From Pictodentalium vernedei (Eukaryota; Mollusca; Scaphopoda; Dentaliida; Dentaliidae), in NCBI GenBank assembly GCA_031216915.1, contig JAUFNR010000084.1, positions 1-64,000 on the forward strand: 64,000 bases of DNA. The letters are read 5' to 3'. The notes under the pieces were generated by a model that worked only from the letters and a program-made list of their open reading frames with translations, made no database searches and had not been told where the DNA came from. Within the stretch, counting starts at the first letter, position 1. Every line of letters starts with the position of its first letter. Made by a program: the position numbers and the translations under genes. Shown here one piece after another: positions 23,566 through 37,215 of this stretch.

Positions 23566-26500
23566 GACCTTCGTTGTGTATCTCACGAGCCCCACTCAAT
23601 AGAAGCTTCCCAGACAATCGCAGTTGAGGCCGCTCGTCAAAAGTATCTAAGTAGCTGGCTCTCCTCGGAGAGCCCCCACCCCTCGCAAAAATGGACAATG
23701 TATTTCCTCTCGGTAAAAACGCACGGTACACTGCAGAACGAGGAACTCCTTTATAAGACCGAGGAAACCACTGAACTGGGGCGAGTAACTATCAGACTCT
23801 CCAACATTTTATTCCGGTGGAAACGGGGTTGACAGTGTCAGAAGCCAAATATATCACCACGTACTGTACTGTCATGCTCTGCGCATTAGTAAACAATGGC
23901 ACCACACCTCACATGGGCAAATGACACCAAGAGCCTTGTTTAAGGCCACATTGTAGTTTAGGAATGAGGATCATGAGCGAACCGACCTCGTAATCTTTCA
24001 ATTTGAAGTTCACTGTGCTGATCAAGGAACGATTGCACTTCGCAAACGCAACTCTGATGTTGTATTTGTGACAGATATTCAAGATTCTGATCCACTTCGC
24101 ACTTTTAAAAAACAGATACTTGTTATTTAGATGTCGTCTATTTAATATTGATAATAATGTAAAACGTTGCCTGAATGGCGTTCATATAGAAAGCGAACAT
24201 ATATATAACGTTGCCTGAATGACTCCCATATGATAAAAATATATACAACACGTTGCCCAAATGACGTTTAACCGGATTTCAGTCTCTGTCTGCTTTTCTC
24301 CGAACAAGTCCAAATAACGATAAACATGTTATTTATTGCCATTTGGTTCACTCCGTGCTCTCAAGATGTGGTCTTTTTTTAAATCCGGCCAAAATGCATT
24401 TTTTTCTTAAATTTCCCATCCTTCTGTGAGTTGGGGATGCGTTAGCGAAGCACCGACGCAGACTGGTTTTCATGCCAATGACCCCAAATCGTGTTCACCT
24501 GAATCATCTCTTATCTTTGAGACAACTACGGGCTCTCAGGATAAGGATTTTATTGAAACCTGGGCCTAAAGTGGGACCTTCATTATTTGCCATCTCTGTG
24601 TTTTGCGGGCGTGTTCAATTAGGATCCGACCCGCCGTGGTTTTCATGCATTTTACTTAATAATACGTGTAATTAGCACCCTTAAAACCACACCAGGTTCT
24701 GAAGAATATAGATTTTTATTGAAATCTAGGCCTGCCTGAAATCGAACAATTCTTATTTGCCATCCACTTACCAACACCGAATGTGTTCCGCCAAGGTCGG
24801 AATGGGCCTTGTCTTTATTTCGTCGAGCACAAATTATGATAATGATCATTATTGTAATTTCCAGCCAAAAACCTGACTTTTCCTTCTTGCCATACCCTTG
24901 CGCACTTTGGATGTGCACACGCCGCGTCCGACCATGCCTGGTTTTCATCTAAATGGACCCACCTCATGGTAAGACGAGTCACAGTTGCCTTTGGGGGCAC
25001 TGCAAAGTACACCCCTCACCACCCCACCCCTAACATGTGGGTTTAATTGGAATTCAAACCCTGAGTCAGACTTGACTATAATTTGCTAACCTTTTTGTGA
25101 TATTCGGATATGTTTGATTTGTTCTGGCTTTCGCGAAGAACTGTCCAAATTATGAATACACGAGCCATTAGTTGCATTTGAGACCAATCCACACTCAAAT
25201 AATTTTTCTGAAATGATTTTGGGAACCAAATAAGACTATTCATTAGGGGCAATCCAGGCCCTCAAGATAGAGAGTTTATTAAAATCCGAGCCTGCAGTTG
25301 AACTTTTCTTCTTGTTAAACACCCTTTTGTTAACACCGAATATGTTGAACTAGGATCCTACCCACATAAGTGTGGGTATGGATAGCGTCAAGAATGCGCT
25401 AGCGGGTAAACGGGGAGAGTACTTATAGGAGTGTCTTTGAAGATGAGTCCTCCCATCCCTGCTGAACTTTGGCGCACGGAGGACGAGAGTGTCACCAGTT
25501 ATGCATTTCAGACGAGGGCCTTTTCATCAGACCATGGACCGTAGTTTGCAGTGGACGGTGGATGGCAAGGGCGATAGTTAAGTACTCGCGTGAAAGCAAC
25601 GGTAGTAAGTAGCACTCTGCTTAGAAGATAATTTTCTTTCTCTCTGGAAGCGCAGTTGGATGAATTTTTGAGAGTGCACAGTGCCTACACCCCTCGTCCA
25701 CAAGCGGAGTGCTTTGCACGCGAGCAGCACTCCCTTTATCGAAGATTTCATCCGTCCTGGTAAGATCGGCAGCTGTTGGCTCCCCACAACCATCACCCCC
25801 TCCCCAGACACACGCATGTACAATCTGTAAAAGCGATCGTGCTTTTAAAGGTAATTTAAATGCAGGCCGACCTGCCCCCAGAAAATAGTATTATATATCT
25901 GGAACCCCCCCCCCCCCCCCCCCCAAACACACACACACATACACACAGTCCTCGTTAGAAGACGATGTATTGCAGACGAGGTCCCCTTTCATCAAAACAG
26001 ACGGCGTGGTTGAATTTATCCCCTTCATGAAAACAGACGGGGTGGATGAATTTATCTGGACAGTGACTTGCAGATGAACCTCCTCTCTCGTTAAAGGGGA
26101 CGTGTATCTCACGAGCCCCACTCAATAGAAGCCTCCCAGACAATCGCAGTTGAGGCCGCTCGTCAAAAGTATCTAAAGTAGCTGGCTCTCCTCGGAGAGC
26201 CCCCACCCCTCGCAAAAATGGACAATGTATTTCCTCTCGGTAAAAGCGCACGGTACACTGCAGAACGAGGAACTCCTTTATAAGACCGAGGAAACCGCTG
26301 AACTGGGGCGAGTAACTATCAGACTATCCAACATTTTATTCCGGTGGAAACGGGGTTGACAGTGTCAGAAGCCAAATATATCACCACGTACTGTACTGTC
26401 ATGCTCTGTGCATTAGTAAACAATGGCACCACACCTCACATGGGCAAATGACACCAAGAGCCTTGTCGAAGGCCACATTGCAGTTGAGGAATGAGGATCA

Positions 26501-27494
26501 TGAGCGAACCGTCCTCGTAATCTTTCAATTTGAAGTTCACTGTGCTAACCAAGGAATGACTGCACTTCGCAAACGCAACTCCAATGTTGTATTTGTGACA
26601 GATATTCAAGATTCTGATCCACTTTGCACTTTTAAAAAACAAATACTTGTTATTTAGATGTCGTCTATTTAATATTGATAATGATGCAAAACGTTGCCTG
26701 AATGGCGTTCATATAGAAAGCGAACATATATATAACGTTGCCTGATTGACTCCCATTTGATAAAAATATATACAACACGTTGCCCAAATGACGTTTAACC
26801 GAATTTCTGTCTCGGTCTGCGTTTCACCGAACAAGTCCAAATAACGATAAACATGTTATTTGTTGCCATTTGGGTCACTCCGTGCTCACAAGATGTTGTC
26901 TTTTTTTTAAATCCGGCCAAAATGCATATTTTTCTTAAATTTCCCATCCTCCTGTGAATTGTGGATGCGTTAGCGAAGCACCGACGCATACTGGTTTTCA
27001 TGCCAATGACCCCAAATCGTGTTCACCTGAATCATCTCTTATCTTCGAGACAACTACAGGCTCTCAAGATAAGGATTTTATTGAAACCTGGGCCTAAAGT
27101 GGGACCTTCATTATTTGAAAGCTCACCCACGGCTCACTGCAGAATTATACTCTTAAATCAGTTCGGCTACAAATTAACCCACATCCACTGTGTTAAGTGA
27201 ATACGACCCGTTTCTGTACGATCCACCCCTCCCCCCCCCCCCCACACACACTTTGATGTCTTGTGGACAGTGCTAAATAACCACCCTGCAACAGACCAAT
27301 CTTCTTCATTTATAATAAATTTCTCTGTTTGTTATTGTAAAATATATAGTTTCGTCCAATAGTACGTTCTTCATTTAAACTCAAGTAAACAAGGACAGAT
27401 GTTGGTGTGTTTGAGTGAGGGTATGTGTATGCTTGGGTAGGGCGGGTTATCTGTCGGTTCATAAACCTATACCGGTTGTATGTGTAGATGTGAA

Positions 27495-29098
27495 GACACT
27501 CTCTCTTCACTGAGTGGTGTATCCTAGACGCGGTATGGGGCAATTTGACCAGATGGAATTCACTCGCAGACCAGTCTACCAAATTAATCTCAAATCAATG
27601 TGTGGGCAGATTCCCCGACAGTTACTCCGACAGGTGTCTGTACTTACCGGCTATATCGTGGGAAATATTTCGAGTACCATCCATCTTTAGCCATATTTTT
27701 CCTGATACCAGTTTCAGTAGGAATTGATGATGGGAAAATCGGTTACGTTTACTAAAATGCATGAAACATCTGTTCAGGTTTTTTTTTGCCCTTTTACTTT
27801 GGCCTTGCACCACATCCCATCTATATTTGCTTTAGTGGATCGTAGGTTCATACGGATTTTTAGCTTAACTTGACAAAGTCAAGATAAGCTATTATTGCCA
27901 TCACGCGTGTGGAAGTCTGTCAGTCTCTTTGCATTTACTTTAGCATAGGTTACACTCCACAGTTCTACTCGGATCCTCGCGAATGTTCACATGCTGGTTT
28001 AAGGTCCTTTCCGGATGATAATGTCCACTTCTGGCCGTGATCGGTCAGTTGTGACGGCTGTCGGAGCCCGAAGCACGAAAACATTCAGCACAGCCCACAG
28101 GTCGAATTTATGAAGGGATTTCGCTGTAACTTGGTGGGATAACTTCGAATGTCTAGATGAGAACGTCCACTTTTGGTCGCGATCGATCAACCGTAACGGC
28201 TACGTGGTCCGAAGCCCGAAAACCACTCACACAGCCTACAGGTAGTATTTATAAAGTGATTTTATTGTAACTTTGTACGACGATTCCTCCGTATAATGTG
28301 CAGAAGGAAGAAAACGTCCCCTTTTGGTCTCGATCGGTCCACCTTGACGGCTACGCGGGCCCGAAGCCCGAACATATTTACCACAGTCCACAGGTCGTTT
28401 TTACGAAGGTATTTGATTTTAACTTCGTAGGATGACTCTGTATAATGTCGAGATGAGACCTTTTTGGTCGGTTTCAGTCAACCGTGACGGCCGCATGGGG
28501 CGTTTCCTAGATTCCTTTAGCACAGTCTGCAGATTGCATTTAATAAAGCTTTGTTATTGCAAAATTGATCAGCTGTGACGGCCGTACAGGCCTGTGACTT
28601 ATATTTGTTTGGCACAGTCTAGAGTTCATATTTATGAAGCGATTTCATTGTAACTTGGCAGGATGACACAGTATGATGTCTCGATGAGTCTGTTCTATTT
28701 TTGGTCACAATCGCTTAGCCGTTACCACGGCTTGTCACGTGACATAGATTCATTTTGAACTGTCTACAGGTTGTTTTTATGAAGGGATTTCATTGTAACT
28801 TCGTAGGATAACTTGGTATGATATCTAGATGGCACTCTCCTATTTTGGTAATGATCGGCCAACTGTGACCGCCGAGCTGTCATGTGACCTAGATTCCTTT
28901 GGCAATGTCTGCGAGTTATATTTATAAAGGAATTTCATTGGAACTTGGTAGGATGACTCTTTTTGAAATAATTAAAACTCAGGCCTCACTTCTTTAGCAC
29001 AGTCTAAACCTTAAATTATTCTTATTCCAAACATAGCATACAGGAATAGAAATTAACATATTCTCAATTATCAGTTCTTGTATTTCATTTCATAAACA
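27495..29098. repeat. Block D1 of unit 3
   Basis: The counterpart of 18465-20070, nearly identical to it. Confidence 0.7.
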
Positions 29099-29374
29099 GA
29101 GAGACGAGAGCTTCACCGATTTTGATCACGAACTGTGCATTTTAGGTGAGGGTTTTTTCATCAGAACACTGACCGTACTTCTAGGCGAGGGCTTCCTCTT
29201 ACCAAAGTGGAAGGTAAGGTCGGAAGATAGCTAACCATGAGCGGGAAAGCCACGGCAGTAACTAATACTCTCTTCAGAAGATGAGCGTCTTACTATGAGG
29301 GAGCGCAGTTGAATGAGTTTTTGAGAGTGAACAGTGCACCCAGCCCTCGTTAGAATGCGGAGTGCTTTGTACGC

Positions 29375-31038
29375 GAAAGCACTCTCTTTACTGAATGGTG
29401 TATCCTCAACGCGCTATGGGCATGTTGACCAGTTGAAATCCACTCGCCGACAAGTCTGCCAACTTAATCCCAAATCAATGTGTGAGCAGGTTCCTCAGCA
29501 GATACATCGACAGGTATCTGTACTTACCGGATATATTGTGGGGAATATTTCGAGCACCACTTATCTTCAGCCATATTTTTCATGATTTCACTTTCAGTAG
29601 GAATTAATGAAGGGACGATAGCTTACGCTTGCTGAACTGCATATAATATGTTTTCCTGTTTTTTTTGCCATTTTACTTTGGCATAGCATCCACATCCCAT
29701 ATAATTTGTTCTAGTGGATCGTTCGTTCATACTGCTTTATAACTGAACTTGACAATGTCAAGATAAGCTATTACCACCACTCGTGCGGAAGTCAGTCTGT
29801 CTGTCAGTCTGTTCAGATTTTCTTTACCACAGTCTACACCCCGTAGTACTTGTCAGATCATCACAAAATTCCATATGTGGGTTCACTGTCATGTCTGGGT
29901 GAGACTTCCCCCTTTTGTTCGCATCAGTACGCCGTGTTAAATGCCCGAGGCTGAAACCCAAAAACTTTTAGTACAGTCTAAAGGTCGTATTTATGAAGGG
30001 ATTTCATCGTAACTCGGTACAAAGACTCCGTATAATGTCTAGACGAGAACGTCCTAGTTTGGTCGTGATCGGTCAACCCTGACGGCTACGCGGGTCCGAA
30101 GCCCGAAAAACTTTAACATAGTCTAAAGGTCGTATTTAGGAAGGGATTTCATTGAATCTTTATAGGATGACTCCGTATGATGTCTAGGCAAGAACGCGCC
30201 CTTTTGATAGCGATCGGTCCACCGTGACGGCTACAAGTCCCGAAGCCCGAAAATCATTACCACACTCCACAGGTCATATTTATGAAGAGATTTTATTTTA
30301 ACGTCGTAGGATGACTCTGCGTAATTACTGGATGAGAACGTCCTGTTTGGTTGAGTTCAGTCAACCGTGACTATCGCAGAGGCGCGTTACCTAGATTCCT
30401 TTGGCCCAGTCTACAGATTGCATTTATTAAGGGAATTCCATTGCAAAATTGTAGGATGACTCAGTATAATGTCATGATCGACGCCTATGACGTAGATTTG
30501 TTAGCACAGTCTACAGTTCATATTTGTTAACCGATTTCATGTTAACTTTGACGGATAACTCGGTATAATGTTTAGATGAGTCTGCTCTGTTTTGGTCACG
30601 ATCGTTCGGCCGTTATCCCGCCTGGTCAGTTGACCTATATTCCTTTAGTACTGTCTACAGGTTGTTTTTATGAAAGGATTCCATTGCAAGTTGGTAGGAT
30701 AACGTGGTATGATCTCTAAGTGAGTCTTTCCTATTTTGGGCATGATCGGCCAACCGTGAACGCCGAGCTGTCGTGTGAACTAGATTCCTTCAGCAACGTC
30801 TTCGAGCTATATTTAACAAGGGAGTTCATTGCAACTTGGTAAAATGGCTTGTTTTGGAATAAGTTTACTGAAACTTGGTAACTTTGGTCACCATGCATTA
30901 ACTGTGAGTGCCACATTAACCCAGGCCTCATTTCATTAGTACAGTCTAAACTTCAAACTATTCTTATTGGAAACATAGCATACAGGGAACAGAAATTAAC
31001 ATATTCTCATTTATCAAACTTCTTGTCGTATTTCATAA
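29375..31038. repeat. Block D2 of unit 3
   Basis: The counterpart of 20347-22010, nearly identical to it. Confidence 0.7.
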
Positions 31039-34000
31039 TCAATTCATAGACAACATTATCCATTTCACAAAACACAACACAAAATCAGGTTATGCTAAAG
31101 TGTCATTGACACTTTCATTTGAACCATTGGCACGCATACATACACACAAACGCGACTATTTTGCTGGTTAACGCAGCCGAAAAAAAAACAACCGAGCTGC
31201 GACAAGTAACTATTAGACTCCCCAACATTTTAATCTGGTGGATACCGTGTTGAAAGTGTCAGAAGCCAGTGTACCCCGCATGCTGTTCTGTTGTGCTCTG
31301 TGCATTAGTACGCAATGGTACCACATAGTACATGGGAAAAAGACTCCAAGAACCTTGTCTAAGGGCTCACGGATGGCAGATGATGAATGAGGATCATCAG
31401 CGAACAGTCACCGTGATCTTTCAATTTTAAAATCACTGTGCCATCAATGAACCATTGCGCTTCACTAACTCGACTCTCATATTCCATTTGTGAAGGATAT
31501 TCAAGATTCTCATCCACTTCGTACATTGAAAAAAAACAAATACTGGTTGTTTAGATGCAGTCTATTTAAAATTTATAAAATGCAAAACGTTGTGTGAATG
31601 GCGTTCATTTAGAAAACGAACATATATATAACGTTGCCTAAACAACTCCCATATGATAAAAATATATGCAACACGTTGCGCAAATGACGTTTAACCGGAT
31701 TTCAGTCTCTGTCTGCGTTTCACCGAACAAGTCCAAATAACGATAAACATGTTATTTCTTGCCATTTGGGTCACTCCGTGCTCTCAAGATGTGGTCTTTT
31801 TTTAAATCCGGCCAAAATGCATATTTTTCTTAAATTCCCCATCCTTCTGTGAATTGAGGATGCGTTAGCGAAGCACCGACGCATACTGGTTTTCATGCCA
31901 ACGACCCCAAATCGTGTTCACCTGAATCATCTCTTATCTTTGAGACAATTACAGGCTCTCAAGATAAGGATTTTATTGAAACCTGGGTTAAAGTGGGACC
32001 TTCGTTGTGTATCTCACGAGCCCCACTCAATAGAAGCCTCCCAGACAATCGCAGTTGAGGCCGCTCGTCAAAAGTATCTAAGTAGCTGGCTCTCCTCGGA
32101 GAGCCCCCACCCCTCGCAAAAATGGACAATGTATTTCCTCTCGGTAAAAACGCACGGTACACTGCAGAACGAGGAACTCCTTTATAAGACCGAGGAAACC
32201 ACTGAACTGGGGCGAGTAACTATCAGACTCTCCAACATTTTATTCCGGTGGAAACGGGGTTGACAGTGTCAGAAGCCAAATATATCACCACGTACTGTAC
32301 TGTCATGCTCTGTGCATTAGTAAACAATGGCACCACACCTCACATGGGCAAATGACACCAAGAGCCTTGTTTAAGGCCACATTGTAGTTGAGGAATGAGG
32401 ATCATGAGCGAACCGACCTCGTAATCTTTCAATTTGAAGTTCACTGTGCTGATCAAGGAACGATTGCACTTCGCAAACGCAACTCTGATGTTGTATTTGT
32501 GACAGATATTCAAGATTCTGATCCACTTCGCACTTTTAAAAAACAGATACTTGTTATTTAGATGTCGTCTATTTAATATTGATAATAATGTGAAACGTTG
32601 CCTGAATGGCGTTCATATAGAAAGCGAACATATATATAACGTTGCCTGAATGACTCCCATATGATAAAAATATATGCAACACGTTGCCCACATGACGTTT
32701 AACCGGATTTCAGTCTCTGTCTGCTTTTCTCCGAACAAGTCCAAATAACGATAAACATGTTATTTATTGCCATTTGGTTCACTCCGTGCTCTCAAGATGT
32801 GGTATTTTCTTAAATCCGGCCAAAATGCATTTTTTTCTTAAATTTCCCATCCTTCTGTGAGTTGGGGATGCGTTAGCGAAGCACCGACGCAGACTGGTTT
32901 TCATGCCAATGACCCCAAATCGTGTTCACCTGAATCATCTCTTATCTTTGAGACAACTACGGGCTCTCAGGATAAGGATTTTATTGAAACCTGGGCCTAA
33001 AGTGGGACCTTCATTATTTGCCATCTCTGTGTTTTGCGGGCGTGTTCAATTAGGATCCGACCCGCCGTGGTTTTCGTGCATTTTACTTAATAACACGTGT
33101 AATTAGCACCCTTAAAACCACTCCAGGTTCTGAAGAATATAGATTTTTATTGAAATCTAGGCCTGCCTGAAATCGAACAATTCTTATTTGACATCCACTT
33201 ACCAACACCGAATGTGTTCCACCAAGGTCGGAATGGGCCTTGTTTTTATGCCGTCGAGCACAAATTATGATAATGATCATTATTGTAATTTCCAGCCAAA
33301 AACCTGACTTTTCCTTCTTGCCATACCCTTGCGCACTTTGGATGTGCACATGCCGCGTCCGACCATGCCTGGTTTTCATCCAAATGGACCCACCTCATTG
33401 TAAGGCGAGTCATAGTTGCCTTTAGGGGCACTGCAAAGTACACCCCTCACCACCCCACCCCTAAGATGTGGGTTTAATTGGAATTCAAACCCTGAGTCAG
33501 ACTTGACTATAATTTGCTAACCTTTTTGTGATATTCGGATATCGGATGTGTTTGATTTGTTCTGGCTTTCGCGAAGAACTGTCCAAATTATGAATACACG
33601 AGCCATTAGTTGCATTTGAGACCAGTCCACACTCAAATATTTTTTTAAAAATGATTTTGGGAACCAAATAGGACTCTATTCGTTAGGGGCAATCCAGGCT
33701 CTCATGATAGAGAGTTTATTAAAATCCAAGCCTGCAGTTGAACTTTTCTTCCTGTTAAACACCCTTTTGTTAACACCGAATATGTTGAACTGGGATCCTA
33801 CCCACATAAGTGTGTGTATGGGTCGCGTCAAGAGTGCGCTAGCAGGTAAACGGGGAGAGTAATTATAGGAGTGTCTTTGAAGAAGAGTCCTCCCATCCCT
33901 GCTGAACTTTGGCACACGGAGGACGAGAATGTCGCCAGTTATGCATTTCAGACGAGGGTCTTTTCATCAGACCATGGACCGTATTTTGCAGTGGACGGTG

Positions 34001-35205
34001 GATGGCAAGGGCGATAGTTAAATTCTCGCGTGAAGGCAACGGTAGTAAGTAGTACTCTCCTTAGAAGATAATTTTCTTGCTCACTGGGAGCGCGGTTGGA
34101 TGAATTTTTGAGAGTGCACAATGCCCACACCCCTCGTCCACAAGCGGAGTGCTTTGCACGCGAGCAGCACTCCCTTTATCGAAGATTTCAGCCGTCCTGG
34201 TAAGATCGGCAGCTGTTGGTTCCCCTCAACCATCACCCACCTCCCCCTCCCCACACACATGCACTTACAATCTGTAAAAGCGATCGTGCATTTAAAGGTA
34301 ATTTAAATGCAGGCCGACCTGCCCCCAGAAAATAGTATATATCTGGAACACCCCCCCCCCCCAACCCACACACACACACACACACACACATACACACATT
34401 CCACGTTAGAAGACGATGTATTGCAGACGAGGTCCCCTTTCATCAAAACAGACGGCGTGGTTGAATTTATCCCCCTTCATCAAAACAGACGGCGTGGTTG
34501 AATTTATCTGGACAGTGACTTGCAGATGAACCTCCTCTCTGGTAAAAGCGGACGAGTATCTCACGAGCCCCACTCAATAGAAGCCTCCCAGACAATCGCA
34601 GTTGAGGCCGCTCGTCAAAAGTATCTAAAGTAGCTGGCTCTCCTCGGAGAGCCCCCACCCTCGCAGAAATGGACAATGTGTTTCCTCTCGGTAAAAACGC
34701 ACGGTACACTGCAGAACGAGGTACTCCTTTATAAGACCGAGGAAACCACTGAACTGGGGCGAGTAACTATCAGGCTCTCCAACATTTTATTCCGGTGGAA
34801 ACGGGGTTGACAGTGTCAGAAGCCAAATATATCACCACATACTGTACTATCATGCTCCGTGCATTAGTAAACAATGCCACCACACCTCACATGGGCAAAT
34901 GACACCAAGAGCCTTGTCTAAGGCCACATTGCAGTTGAGGAATGAGGATCATGAGCGAACCGTCCTCGTGATCTTTCAATCTGAAGTTCGCTGTGCTGAT
35001 CAAGGAATGATTGCACTTCGCAAACGCGACTCTGATGTTGTATTTGTGACAGATATTCAAGATTCTGATCCATTTCGCACTTTTAAAAAACAAATACTTG
35101 TTATTTAGATGTCGTCTATGTATTATTGATAATAATGCAAAACGTTGCCTGAATGGCGTTCATATAGAAAGCGAACATATATATAACGTTGCCTGAATGA
35201 CTTCC

Positions 35206-35512
35206 ATATGAAAATAAATATATACAGAATGTTGCCCAAAGGACGTTTATATTGTAAACACTTTCTGACCTTTCGGCAACCAACATTAAGGCAACCGGAT
35301 TTGGGCAACGCGAAATCATATATCTTTTAAAAATGCATATATTTTCAATTTTAATACACAAATGCATTATTTATTGATAAAATAGACGTGATAAGAGATG
35401 TTTTAATAAAAAAAGACGTTTGTGACAAATATATTGATAAATATCTCTGAGGTTGCCCAAATGACGTAAGTTGCCCAAATGACAAGAAGTTGCCGAAATG
35501 TTGTTTACATGG

Positions 35513-35513
<1 letters not shown>
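35206..35513. repeat. GTTGCC-motif tail of the array
   Basis: It contains several forms of GTTGCCCAAATGAC (near 35231, 35451, 35470, 35489) and inverted GGCAAC copies near 35275 and 35292, in AT-rich sequence. The same motif forms the R4 cassettes inside each unit (for example 14220, 15230, 17740), where GTTGCCTGAATG and GTTGCCCAAATGACG alternate at about 45-55 bp. Confidence 0.55.

Positions 35514-35600
<87 letters not shown>
35514..35600. repeat. (AT)n microsatellite, 87 bp
   Basis: A pure AT dinucleotide run. It is followed by a mixed ATGT/GT-rich stretch up to about 35700. Open frames of alternating I and Y here are artefacts. Confidence 0.95.
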
Positions 35601-35603
<3 letters not shown>

Positions 35604-35710
35604 AATATATAAATATATGTATATATGTATGTATGTAATATGTATGTATATGTATGTGTGTGTGTTGATGTGCGCGGGTGTGTGTGTGTGTGGGTGTTTC
35701 TGTGTATAGA

Positions 35711-36000
35711 TAGTAGGGCGCAATTATTCCACCTAAAAGAAAAGATAGGTAACAATTACTACAAAACTCCTAGGCTTCGTGTATCTTGTTTAAGGGTTAC
35801 TACTATCTCCTGTTATATTTTCATTACAATATATTGTTGTTAATATTACAACATGACTGTTGAGATATCTCCATCTTGCACTTGCACCATTTTTTTTTTC
35901 TCTTTTAAAATGCTGTAATGATAATTACTGTAGGGTGAGGCTGCTTATAGGCTTAGCCTGTTAGCTGAACCCATTTCACTTTAAAGAAATAAAATACTGA
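35711..36000. other. AT-rich spacer
   Basis: No gene or repeat recognised. It adjoins the truncated end of the LINE ORF1 copy at 36001. Confidence 0.6.
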
Positions 36001-37215
36001 TTAAAAAAATGTGACTTTGAGTTTCCAAGTTACCTTAGCGGTGGCCTTTGACACGAATCTATCCCATTTGCAGTTTTCTAACCCTTGACTTATGAGCTCC
36101 TTGGGCGTGTCAGGGTGAACCCTGGTAATAACTACTGTAGATACAAGGGGGCTGATGCCATTGGGATGTTTCTTATTATTCTCTGGGTTAGCTTTTTTGC
36201 TGGGGACGGGTGGGTTCCGCCTCCCCCTGTGACTGTTGGTTAATCGATGAGTATTATTTAGTTGGTCAATGCTGTTGGACACTACCGTATTCCAAGGTTT
36301 TTCCATGAGAGGTGGGATACTGGATTCTGAGGTACTAGGGGTTGTATTGGAGCCAGAACCCGTGGCTGAAGCAGAGGACTCTGAGGGGGAGGAGAGGCAT
36401 TTCCTCACTTTTTTGGTCTTTCTGTCGACCGTGTGGATAAATCCCTCCTCATCCACTAACTCCTGTGTTTCCACCTCATGATCTAGGCTTAGTTTTTTTC
36501 TTTTGTTGGGAGTTTTGGCTGCTTGGCTCTGACTGTCATGCAAGTCCTGCTGGGAGACCAGCATTTCTATTATGTCCTTGTCTGGACAGAAAGCCTTACT
36601 GTTTAGGGGATCCGCAGGATCCAATAGAACTGTCTCAGCTGTGATCTCTGATGGTGCTTGGGTGCCCATTGCACCCCCATTCAGAGACCCTTTGTGCCCT
36701 CCCGCTACCTCGGCATATGTTTTGTGCCCCGGGACACCTGTGACTTCAACCACACCTACCTGATTTTCTTTGGTAGAGGTAGTTGAAATCTGAGTTGCGG
36801 GAACTTTGTGGACCTCAGCCACCACCTGAATCTCCCTGACAGGTGAGACAGGTGATGGTGTGGTGAAAGTTCCCCTGATAAAATCCCTGATGACCGCATC
36901 CTTCTCTTCAATCTTGGCTTCCTTTTCCTCAATTTTTTTTATTAGGTGTGCTATCTGATTTTTAAGATCTTTAAGCACCTCCATGAAATGGGCTGAGGAA
37001 TAGCCCTCGCATTCTGTAGTGGATGCGTCTATCATTCTATCACCCCCTAAACCTGAGCTATTGTTAGTATTAGAGTGCGGACTTACCTTGCTCTCTTGTC
37101 CTGACACTCTCCTGGCTGCATTCTCTTTGTCCCTCTTTTCTTTGTCCCTTTCTTTATTCTCCTCTCTTCTCCTCTCCTGTGTGCTGAAAGTGGTTTTCCT
37201 CATATTTGATGGCAT
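36001..37215 (-). CDS. LINE ORF1 (gag-like) protein, C-terminally truncated
   Basis: A 404-codon frame, homologous along its length to the ORF1 at 41635-42948. The N-terminus is highly charged (many R, E, K). A predicted coiled coil spans roughly residues 75-120 (repeated K, I, E near EEKEAKIEEKDAVI). Shared landmarks follow: SPVREIQVVAE, a YAEVAGG motif, DPADPLNSKAF, EEGFIHTVDRKTKKVRKC, and VVITRVHPDTPKELISQGL, the start of the RRM-like domain before the knuckles. The frame ends after WKLKV, before the zinc knuckles. ORF1 proteins of this class bind element RNA and form RNPs. The sequence differs clearly from the other copy, so it represents a different subfamily. Confidence 0.8.
   Translation of the reverse strand: MPSNMRKTTFSTQERRREENKERDKEKRDKENAARRVSGQESKVSPHSNTNNSSGLGGDRMIDASTTECEGYSSAHFMEVLKDLKNQIAHLIKKIEEKEAKIEEKDAVIRDFIRGTFTTPSPVSPVREIQVVAEVHKVPATQISTTSTKENQVGVVEVTGVPGHKTYAEVAGGHKGSLNGGAMGTQAPSEITAETVLLDPADPLNSKAFCPDKDIIEMLVSQQDLHDSQSQAAKTPNKRKKLSLDHEVETQELVDEEGFIHTVDRKTKKVRKCLSSPSESSASATGSGSNTTPSTSESSIPPLMEKPWNTVVSNSIDQLNNTHRLTNSHRGRRNPPVPSKKANPENNKKHPNGISPLVSTVVITRVHPDTPKELISQGLENCKWDRFVSKATAKVTWKLKVTFF

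Larger units (their letters stand above)
18081..27117. repeat. Large tandem-array unit 2 (about 9.0 kb)
   Basis: The same order of modules as unit 1, with leader C16 at 18194-18209. It is near-identical to unit 3 over long stretches, with only scattered single-base changes visible, so the last amplification is recent. It is about 0.64 kb longer than unit 1, mostly because of one extra R2 segment at about 22980-23565. Its right junction (TTCATTATTTG joined to AAAGCTCACC) is the same as that of unit 1, as expected if one breakpoint founded the array. Confidence 0.9.
27118..35205. repeat. Large tandem-array unit 3, truncated
   Basis: It begins AAAGCTCACC like the others; the leader C tract is 13 bp (27231-27243). 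It lacks the unit 2 insertion. Similarity to units 1 and 2 ends in the last GTTGCC cassette near 35205, so the final R2 fragment of about 0.4 kb is missing and the array ends there. Confidence 0.85.

Noticed and set aside
35479-35755. Open frames of alternating Ile-Tyr on both strands
   Set aside because: They are translations of the AT and GT microsatellites.
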